Below the pieces are notes generated by a model that worked only from the letters and a program-made list of their open reading frames with translations, was not told where the DNA came from and ran no database searches. Of a stretch of DNA of 64,000 nucleotides, positions 56,601-64,000 are shown piece by piece. This DNA is from Leptasterias polaris (taxonomy: Eukaryota; Echinodermata; Asteroidea; Forcipulatida; Asteriidae), in assembly GCA_037783415.1 (NCBI GenBank), contig JAZGTN010000213.1, positions 1,240,001 through 1,304,000 of the forward strand. Reading direction: 5' to 3'. Within the stretch, counting starts at the first letter, position 1, and each line of letters starts with the position of its first letter. The position numbers and the translations under genes are program-made.

Positions 56601-59600
56601 GCAGCTCTATGAAATTGGGCCCTGGTCTTGTTGTGACGTACACTCTACCTTTCCAAAAATGCATAATATTTTCTCTAACTTTTAATGGTTGAATTCTTTC
56701 CAGTTATAAAATTGCACATGCCCATATTCGTTCGTAATTTGTAATTTTTGTGATAATAATACTATGCGTTCGTCCGTCTGTTTGTTAAAGTTTCTGTTTT
56801 TGTTGTCTGTTTGTTATCTCCGATTATTTTCACAGGTCAGACATCAGTAATGACATCCACTTCGAATGAGACGAATTATGGAAACTCCACACTCAGTTAC
56901 ACCACTGATGGAATGAGTTACACCGACGAAACTATGGGAGCCACAACTGACCAGCCAACCTTTTCCCCAGTCACTGAAAATTCCACAATGCCGACTTCAA
57001 CCATAACTTATGGTACGAGTGAAATGAACTCAACAGAAGAACCACAGGCCACATATGAAACCACCACATTTGAAGAGATCACTGTCGATAACGCCACAAC
57101 AGACTTGCCAAACACAACGCTGACCACTTATGAGATGACCACACTGGAAGAGACTACTGTCGACAATGCCACAACTGACCAGCCAACAACAATGCTGGCC
57201 ACTATTGAAATGACCACAATGGAAGAGACTACCGTCGACAATATAGCAACTGACGAACCAACAACAATGCTGGCCACTATTGAAATGACCACAATGGAAG
57301 AGACTACTGTCGACAATGTCACAACTGACCAGCCAACAACAATGCTGGCCACTATTGAAATGACCACAATGGAAGAGACTACTGTCGACAATATAGCAAC
57401 TGACGAACCAACAACAATGCTGGCCACTATTGAAATGACCACAATGGAAGAGACTACTGTCGACAATGCCACAACTGACCAGCCAACAACAATGCTGGCC
57501 ACTATTGAAATGACCACAATGGAAGAGACTACTGTCGACAATGCCACAACTGACCAGCCAACAACAATGCTGGCCACTATTGAAATGACCACAATGGAAG
57601 AGACTACTGTCGACAATACCACAACTGACCAGCCAACTACAATGCTGGCCACTGTTGAAATGACCACAATGGAAGAGACTACTGTCGACAATGCCACAAC
57701 TGACCAGCCAACTACAATGCTGGCCACTGTTGAATTGACCACAATGGAAGAGACTACTGTCGACAATGCCACAACTGACCAGCCAACAACAATGCTGGCC
57801 ACTGTTGAAATGACTACCTTTGAAGAGGACTCAGCTGACAACGCCACCACTGTAATGGTCACAACTGACCAGCCAAGCACAACGTTGGCCACATATGAAA
57901 TGACCACCATAGAAGAGAATACTGTTGACAATGCCACAACTGACCAGCCAACAACAACGCTGGCCACTAATGAAATGAACACGTTAGAAGACACCACTGT
58001 CGACAATGCCACAACCAACCAGCCAACAACAATATTACCCACTCTTAGAATGACCACTACTGAAATGACACCAACTGGCCGGCCAACAGCAACATTGGCT
58101 ACTTATCAAATGACCACGACGGAAGAGACCGCTGTCGATCACGGCACAACCGACCAGCCAACCACAACACCGACGAATTATATGACGACAATTGGTATGT
58201 TGCGTTCTAGATCTCAAGCTCTTTCTTTAATACTTCTCAAAATCGAAAATGAAACACAATGTAATAAAATTCCATTACAAAACAGCTGCTAAACACATGT
58301 CCTTATTAGCAGTGCCTACATCAAGAGTCTGTTGCCATTCCCTTAGTAATAATTGTTATTAGAATGTCAACTGTAAACATTTACAATAGACTTTCTACAT
58401 TAGCTAGGGAGAGTCAACCCCAAGTGTTTGATAATTATTGTAAAAGAATTTAGTTAACTTCTTTTGTGCATGCCAAGAGCACACCTTAATCCTTTATTTG
58501 TTGCTATGCTAAACACGTGTAGACAAAAAGAAGCCCCTCTCACTCCCCCTCCAGCCTCCAGTGGAGACACATTTAAAGCTTCACACTATAGACGATGTGA
58601 CCTCTGACGTCATTTGAAAATCATAACATGATGCGCGCGCATGTCGCCGGGCAATACCTTTGTGTACTTGACAGCCAGCTAGAAAGTACACACAATATTA
58701 CCATAACTACGCGTCTTTTTGCCCGGCGGAACATGACTTGGACAACAGACTTGTCAACAGAGGGCGGTTTGAATGTAAACAGAGGTCACATCGTCTTAGT
58801 CATTATGGTTAAATAGTAAATGGTTGTCCAAAGGCCGGATGGGAACTGAATTGGCAGGATAAAAGCCTTGCTCTATGGTATAAGACAGCAACTTAAGTAG
58901 GGTAAGAACATTTGTAACTAATCTCCCTTTACCCATACCCCTCAAAACTTATAAGAGTGCCGGTGCTTTCCAAATCAAACACTCCCCCAACTGACAGCTC
59001 AAAATCAACTGACCATTCAACTGATGAAGGTATAGATAGTAATTGGTTATTCATGGATTTGGTTCTAAGTCTCGCGCATATTTGAACTTTGAGGTCCGTT
59101 AAAGTGCGCAATTTAGCTTCATATAAACGTTATTTATAAAGTAATGTGTGATCGAGCTGTACATTAGATGATGTCCACAGTGTTAAGTCGGCCATCTTTT
59201 CGGGGGTAGTGATTATCCTTTTTCGAACGCACTACAGTGCTTTTTGTGTGAGTTATCAAATTCCTTGCATGATTGGTCGGTGAACCACTTGGCCGGCCGT
59301 GTAGAGAAATAAGAACGCTTATTATTTATTTCTTGATTTATTGTTTATCCTTGGTAATCTTTCAGTAAAAAAACCTCACTGATCTCCCAAGGATCCCAGC
59401 TTTACATAACAACCTACAAAAATACACTTAAGACGCTTGACACAACTCTAAACCAAAAACTAAAGTTGCCCGATACAGATGGCGTTTCGGGAACTATATA
59501 ATTGTCGCCCTCTGCACGGTCAGTCATTTGCATGTAGAGCCTTGTATTGGGGACAGCAGTGAATAGAAGAATTATATTACTCTGTATTGTCACGGTAATG

Positions 59601-62600
59601 TAATGAAACTTTCATCCAAACATATGCATAAATACAATACAAATGAAGCATGAAGTCGAGGCTCTACAAGCACATGGCGGATCAGTGCAAGTAGCGACCT
59701 CTCTGGTCTCTCACAATTCCTTTGGGGTGTATAGGCGTGCACTAGTGACATAATTGCCAGTCCACAGTAGTGTATACTTGACTTACTATAACGGCTTTGG
59801 TAGCACAAACAGGGATAACTCCCCGATAATTGTTTCGTCAATAAATGCGTATGATTTTTTTCTATTGAGGAAACAATGTTGTCTTTAATTTCCTTTTCAG
59901 GTGCTGTTGACCAATGCTCTTCAGGTGTCTATTGTTTTAACAATGGCAGTTGTACTGCTGGTATATGTGATTGCCCTGTTGGGATAATCGGCCAAAGATG
60001 TGAATATGGTAACTAAGCAATAATAACCATTTACTTGTTCCCATTTCATTTTGCTCCAATCAGGAACTAGATTACTCATTGACAACAATTTCTTTTAAAG
60101 ATGTGTATGAATAAACTGAAAAAACTGTCAACTAGGCTCCTGCCCAAGATTTGGACCGGGTTGCCCAGACCCTATTCCTATGTAGGTTTCCACCTCCCAA
60201 AGTGCAGCGTACAACATCGCCATGGTTTTGTTTTTAAATCAATCTTTGGTTGGAGATGTTCCCTCTCAAAATTCTGGCTTGATTGGCAAAAAGGGGTTAA
60301 AAAAAAAAAAAGGCATTCTCGTCCCAAGCTTTAATTTTGTTTCAATGCTAATTTTAACAACTTATTTGTACGGAAATTGAAATTATAGCAAATTGCCATG
60401 GGTATCTTTATTTCAAGAATTTTGTTTGATTTTTTAAATAGTTAAACAGAAGATTTGATTCAATAGAAGAACATAGTCTCCTTTTCGATACACGCAAGAA
60501 TGTATATGACCGTTTCCTATCTTGTCGAACTATGTCTCAGATTATTGGGGGTGGTGCTCGGGCCCGCCAACTGAAAGCCATCGTGATATCTACGATGGGC
60601 GAAACCACACCATCTTCTCATGGGCGGATCCAATCGCTGCTGTTAACTCAAGCTGCACAGTCGATTTTCAATGTTATCCCGTGTCCGGCAGCCGATTCCC
60701 GATTGGTCAAACTACAGTTCGATGCACAGCTTTGGGCGAATTCACTTGTTCCTGTGATGACTCTTGCGTGTTTAATGTGTCCGTAACTGGTATGTACGAA
60801 ACAATAGGACATAAACCCATCCTATTCTGTAACAAAATAATAATAACTATCTGCGGGTACAACCCATGTGTAAATTTCCCTGGGGGAAAATTTTTGCTCT
60901 GAAAGAGCCGTTGTGGCGTTGACGTTTCGATCAATAGACTTTGCTGGTCTTCAGGATAAACTCGGTTCTTTGGGTCAACCCTAAGTTCAATTATTACTCG
61001 TTTTCTGGCTAAATTGACCGTTATCTGTCCAATTACCGAGAGTGGCAAACTGCAACTATCACCAGATACTTTGTAGGGTATACTTTAGACTTGGTTCCAA
61101 GTCTGTGATCGTGGTTTTTAGTCTACCTGATAGCCAATACATTATTGCCTAACATAGCGCCCTCTTGTGGACTAACCTCCGTCTTTAACATACATTGTGA
61201 GTTAGGGCGCGTGATAGCTAATCTGTCGGGGCGTTTTGCGTGGCTGATGCAGAGAAATAACCGCGGTCTCAGCTACTTGAATTCAAGTCTGGGAATACTG
61301 AAGCTAGTAGTTCACCGAATACACAATCTGTCCATATTATTGAAGGAACGTGAGAATACCAACGAATTCATATACACTTGTTAAGTGTAAAATGAGAATT
61401 CGTTGTGGTATTACTATTCTGCGTACATATATCTTTGTCATTTGATTGGTGGAACACTCGTCAAGTGTCATACATTATTTTGCCAATGGTGACACTCAAA
61501 AATTAATTTTGGGCACTTCACAGCAATGACGCTTGGAAGCATTGCTGTGAAGTGCCCAAAATTAATTTTTGAAACGACGCGTCGTTTCAAAAAATAATCG
61601 TCCCCGCCCGTTTGTCCCGCAAACGAGGCAAGGTCATGTCACGGCGAACAAGGTTGGTGTCTGCAGGGACTCGTTCACGTTGTTTAGAAGTGGTTTTACT
61701 GAGTGTGGGTTGGACGAGTATCTGTGTGTCCGTTTTGTGTTTATTGTGAACAAATTCTTCAAATGACAAGGATCTATGCGTGTGTTATATAAAACAAATT
61801 TGTTTCGTTCGTGCATTATCGCCGGATATAATCCTCGTTGAAATCCAAGTTTGCGTTTCCATTTCACTCGGCTTCGCCTCGTGAAATGGAACAGTCGAGA
61901 TTTCAACTAGAGCTTATATCCCCCAACATTAGCATCCAATGTTTGTATAACATGTGCTCCTAATTATACGCACAAGGGCACCTGCCAGTAGGCCCTAGTC
62001 CAAGTATGGACATATCCAAATGTTTTACAGTGATGCATGTCTACTCAATAAGGGCGGCCGTTAATTAAGACATTAATATCTACGACCTAAGACAACGTTG
62101 ACCATAAATTACTTCAACAGGTAAAACATAAAAGCCACATTTCATAATTGCTTTCTCAGCCTGGTGTCCTGATGACATCTATGTAATGAAAGGTGCATTT
62201 GTCACATTCAAAGCAACGCAGATATCGTCATCTCAAAACTCGGTTGAGGAATGCGCAACAACCGACAACCCAAGTAAGCATTCTTTCTCATCGGAAACAC
62301 AATGTATTTGTTTAATTATTGTCAAGCAGAAGATAATCACGAGGTAAAATCTGGACTGTTTCATTTGACGAGCTCTATGAAATTGAACCCAGTCTTTATT
62401 ACGACATCTTCTCAATACGGTGCGAAACTTACATGAACACGCACGAAGTAAATATAATATCAAAAAAACAAAACAAAAACCCTCTTTTAAATGATAGTAA
62501 CGAAAAGCATAAACAGTTTGGATTTTTCTCAGTGGACGTGAGTACCAATGACGTTTACACACTTCTTACACATGGCTTAAAATGCCTTTATCATTATGAA

Positions 62601-63839
62601 ACTTATTAGATTTCTGCGTCAAATGTGATGATTGATTGGTTGAATAAATGAATGAATAAATATCAACTGCCTACGTTAAAAATAATAGCTCTGGTGCAAA
62701 TTCTAGGTGGCGCTTTATTTTGACCCAACTTATTTGTTTTCCTCATCTGAAGGTACAATCGCTCCACGTGCTTCACGCGAGTGCAGCGGAAGCGCCACAA
62801 CTGGCGCATTCTGGAGCGATCCTGTTTTCATTGAATGCTACGAAAAGCCAACTGTCAATGACTACCTCGATAAGTTATCAGAAGTAAGCATGATGAAGTA
62901 TGCCATAGGCAATGTGTTTAAATTTACATTGCTTTCAAAAAAATTATGTCTTTACGAACTTCCTTCCTCCATGGTTATACATTGTACCAATTGTTATACC
63001 ACGGTAATAGATTGTGAATTTTATTGGTCGAGAACCGATCACGCGACCTGCTACGAAGACGTATCTACAAAGAGGCACACGAGTGACGTACCCCACGGGG
63101 CACATTACCTTGATCGTTCTCAGAGTTGGTATTTTCCACTGCCTTACAATTGAAAAGAGCCCGGGTATGGTGTAAATACAATGGTATACATGCATGGTAA
63201 ACTGCTTTTCATTCCTGTGCTATGTGCCGCAGGGAACAGTGAATCAAAATGTCTGTCTACTTTTTTTAATGCTGGAAGATAACAACAGATCACCTCAAAA
63301 TAAGAGGTTTCTCTCCTGTTCCATATAGACGAGGTAATACATTTAATCTTGGCCAACGTTCATTACATTAAGTTGAATACTTTCATGTTAAAGTGGTTGA
63401 ACTTGCTCTAAAACGAAATGCAATAAATACATTTAAAAAATGATGATTTATTTCACTTTATAATAAGTGTCCCCCCCCCTGCAATCAATTATTTATTACC
63501 ATGGTATAACAAAACAAATGCTGCACGTGGTTCACGGTGTTTGTACATTATTTTTAAGGGGCAAAATAGCACCCTGTGCGAAGCCGAAGGCTCCACCGAG
63601 GGAAATTGTCCATACTTTCCTTCAGTCATCACCAAAAACAGCGCCGTTGTCTTTCTAATCTCTATTTTAATATCAACTTTGTTTGTGATCAGCAACAAGT
63701 GACGGAAGACAACGTGGTCGACGTGTCCCTGGCCCTGATTTCCTTGACAAATAATACATCCTCCATCGACAGTAAAGGTATTTCCTCCACGGCCAGCATC
63801 CTTGACAACATTATCAGCATCGGAAGTCCATCGCCACAG
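53595..63839 (+). CDS. Adhesion-GPCR-like receptor, N-terminal exons (3' end outside window)
   Basis: Seven exons: 53595-53655, 56836-58194, 59901-60008, 60541-60789, 62160-62273, 62753-62883, 63693-63839. They join in phase to 723 codons. Order: hydrophobic signal peptide (about residues 7-20), Thr-rich mucin-like repeats (about 21-473), EGF-like domain, HYR domain, a Cys/Trp segment like the hormone-receptor domain (WCPDD ... RECSG ... FWSDPVFIECYE), then QVTEDNVVDVSLALISLTNN, the usual beginning of a GAIN domain. The likely whole is a cell-surface adhesion G-protein-coupled receptor that self-cleaves at a GPS motif downstream. The ATG has A at -3 and G at +4. HYR, EGF and GAIN combinations are frequent in echinoderm adhesion receptors. 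The ligand cannot be inferred. A secreted protein is possible if no helices follow. Confidence 0.78.
54343..54611 (+). mobile_element. tRNA-derived SINE in receptor intron 1
   Basis: 'TGGGTGGCTTGTGCGTAAAA' resembles an A-box region and 'CCCAGGTTCGATTCCCGGCT' holds a perfect B box (GGTTCGATTCC). The non-tRNA body ends in an A-rich stretch (AAAAATAAAAAAG). Confidence 0.75.
55375..55690 (-). mobile_element. tRNA-derived SINE, Ser/Leu-like head
   Basis: Minus strand: 'GTGTCGAGGCCGAGCGGTTA' (A box GGCCGAGCGGTTA), 'GTGGGTTTGAGTCCTGGTC' (B box), 'GACACTTGTGTCCTGAAGC'. 'GGATAAGTGTCTAGCTTCAG' is tandemly duplicated at about 55557-55600. Same family as 8450-8725 and 30923-31276. Confidence 0.75.
56228..56247 (+). 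repeat. Uninterrupted G20 tract
   Basis: Twenty consecutive G on the + strand in receptor intron 1. It could form G-quadruplexes and is also a typical assembly-length artefact. Confidence 0.9.
56420..56624. mobile_element. MITE, CAGGGCCMAATTTCATAGAGCTG family
   Basis: Left CAGGAGGCCCACTTTAACTG with AGCTGCTTAAGC, right GCTTAAGCAGCTCTATGAAA with TTGGGCCCTG. The interior carries GCTTACCAGAATAAGGTTAC, as in the copies at 18130 and 29252. Confidence 0.65.
56836..58194 (+). CDS. Receptor exon 2: Thr-rich mucin-like repeats
   Basis: 453 codons in one exon, phase 1 at both ends. From about 57061 to 58185 are about fourteen copies of a 25-residue unit such as TTMEETTVDNATTDQPTTML followed by ATIEM (75 bp). 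Most units contain the sequon DNAT, and nearly half the residues are Thr, so dense O- and N-glycosylation is expected. This would make an extended stalk outside the cell. The central units are nearly identical in DNA, including an alternation of IATDEP and VTTDQP units, which suggests recent unequal exchange. The antisense open frame here is a shadow of the repeat. Confidence 0.85.
57061..58185 (+). repeat. 75-bp coding minisatellite
   Basis: Repeat period exactly 75 bp in the centre (TGACCACAATGG at 57361 and 57436). Outer copies are more diverged; one copy has a 5-residue insertion (TVMVT) and one is shortened. Likely variable in copy number between individuals. Confidence 0.9.
58591..58795. 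mobile_element. MITE with GACGATGTGACCTCTG ends
   Basis: GACGATGTGACCTCTG (58591) is matched by CAGAGGTCACATCGTC (ending 58795). TA lies at the left edge; the right edge is TTA. A related left end occurs at about 9853. Receptor intron 2. Confidence 0.65.
59168..59505. repeat. Interspersed repeat, copy 2 of 2
   Basis: Diverged copy of 8930-9175 with an insertion of about 100 bp (TTATTTATTTCTTGATTTATTG onward). Class unknown. Confidence 0.5.
59901..60008 (+). CDS. Receptor exon 3: EGF-like domain
   Basis: 36 codons, phase 1 at both ends, a single EGF module: CSSGVYCFNNGSC, then CDCPVGIIGQRC, giving the six-cysteine pattern C-x5-C-x5-C-x4-C-x-C-x8-C. Acceptor ttaatttccttttcag, donor gtaact at 60009 (weak at +4/+5). 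Confidence 0.88.
60541..60789 (+). CDS. Receptor exon 4: HYR (hyalin repeat) domain
   Basis: 83 codons, phase 1 at both ends. FSWADPIAAVNSSCTVDF, then FPIGQTTVRCTA and CVFNVSVTG, follow the HYR pattern (W-x-x-P, F-x-x-G-x-T-x-V-x-C, C-x-F-x-V-x-V). HYR domains are immunoglobulin-like folds associated with cell adhesion. Acceptor tgtctcag; donor gtatgt. Confidence 0.85.
61355..61412. repeat. Imperfect hairpin
   Basis: AATACCAACGAATTC pairs with GAATTCGTTGTGGTATT, with an inner ACACTT/AAGTGT pair around the loop. Confidence 0.75.
61497..61571. repeat. Perfect 32-bp-arm hairpin
   Basis: The 32 bases 61497-61528 are exactly reverse-complementary to 61540-61571 (core GGGCACTTCACAGCAATG / CATTGCTGTGAAGTGCCC), with an 11-base loop. 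It is followed at 61571-61588 by the perfect 18-bp palindrome GAAACGACGCGTCGTTTC. Confidence 0.93.
61824..61921. repeat. Long imperfect hairpin
   Basis: GGATATAATCCTCGTTGAAATC pairs with GATTTCAACTAGAGCTTATATCC at the outside, and TTCCATTTCAC (61857-61867) with GTGAAATGGAA (61881-61891) at the centre. Confidence 0.8.
62160..62273 (+). CDS. Receptor exon 5: first part of hormone-receptor-like segment
   Basis: 38 codons, beginning WCPDDIYVMKGAFVTFKA and ending EECATTDNP. Cys-Pro followed by an aromatic-rich strand and a second Cys is typical of the module before GAIN domains in invertebrate adhesion GPCRs. Acceptor tttctcag, donor gtaagc at 62274, phase 1 at both ends. Confidence 0.75.
62610..62670 (+). 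mobile_element. Possible L2-type LINE tail
   Basis: 'GATTGATTGGTTGAATAAAT' and 'GAATGAATAAAT' form a TGAA-rich short tandem, as at the 3' ends of L2 elements. Only the tail is seen. Confidence 0.3.
62753..62883 (+). CDS. Receptor exon 6: second part of hormone-receptor-like segment
   Basis: Encodes STIAPRASRECSG, then GAFWSDPVFIECYE and DYLDKLSE. The R-x-C ... W-x-x-P ... C pattern matches the end of HormR domains. Acceptor ttcctcatctgaag, donor gtaagc at 62884. Entry phase 1, exit phase 0. Confidence 0.8.
63693..63839 (+). CDS. Receptor exon 7: start of GAIN domain
   Basis: Encodes QQVTEDNVVDVSLALISLTN, NTSSIDSKGISSTASILDNI and ISIGSPSPQ: amphipathic helices as in GAIN subdomain A. Entry phase 0, exit phase 0 at the donor gtcagc at 63840, which is a weaker match to the consensus. 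The gene continues past the window end. Confidence 0.72.
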
Positions 63840-64000
63840 GTCAGCCTTAAGACCAGGATTTCAGTTGCTTTTGGCTATAAAAAGTTTGTTATGTAATTAA
63901 TGTGGTTGAACAGTTGTTAAAGGTAAACTATAATGATTTACACTAAATATAAATAGCCCTCGAAATAGCGTTCCTTTTACTTCGTGAACTAACGCTCCGT
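63840..64000 (+). other. Receptor intron, unfinished
   Basis: Sequence after the last visible donor. No further exon is seen before the window ends. Confidence 0.5.

Noticed and set aside
57128..58057. 309-codon open frame antisense to the mucin-like exon
   Set aside because: It is the mirror of a stop-free 75-bp coding repeat; the sense frame has correct splice phases and a domain context.

Overview
The window is animal genomic DNA: two intron-rich genes on the + strand sit in a dense field of transposons, SINEs and tandem repeats. An echinoderm, or another marine deuterostome invertebrate, is the likely source. The reasons are the receptor architecture (mucin-like repeat, EGF, HYR, hormone-receptor-like and GAIN segments), the many tRNA-derived SINEs and short inverted-repeat elements, and the frequent TACATGTA words. 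The species cannot be named from this sequence alone.

Gene 1 (4703-33616) is an 11-exon major facilitator gene that I identify as MFSD5, the MOT2-type molybdate-anion transporter. The exons join in phase into 459 codons plus a stop, close to the usual family length. Its introns hold a mariner/pogo-like element, Harbinger-like MITEs, several further MITE families, tRNA-derived SINEs, a cluster of a dispersed 15-mer, and a LINE with two open reading frames lying antisense in intron 6. Two introns carry tandem duplications that include splice sites. One, downstream of exon 8, creates a possible in-frame 43-nt alternative exon.

The middle (35159-46059) is repetitive. It holds a 2.2-kb array of a 16-bp unit, a 904-bp hAT-like element with a perfect 8-bp target duplication, and a Ty3/gypsy-type LTR retrotransposon. 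The LTR element retains gag and protease but has no reverse transcriptase or integrase. Its LTRs differ by only four substitutions and one 4-bp indel, yet it has taken four later insertions: a 147-bp MITE in gag, a foldback element with arms of about 700 bp, a hAT-like element inside one foldback arm, and a MITE in the 3' LTR.

The stretch 46060-53594 has no recognisable gene and holds MITE copies, a segmental duplication and one SINE.

Gene 2 (53595 to beyond the window end) is the N-terminal part of an adhesion-GPCR-like receptor: a signal-peptide exon, about fourteen 25-residue Thr-rich repeats, an EGF-like exon, a HYR exon, a hormone-receptor-like segment and the start of a GAIN domain. 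The seven-helix part would lie downstream. All exon boundaries come from reading frame, phase and splice consensus, without transcript evidence.
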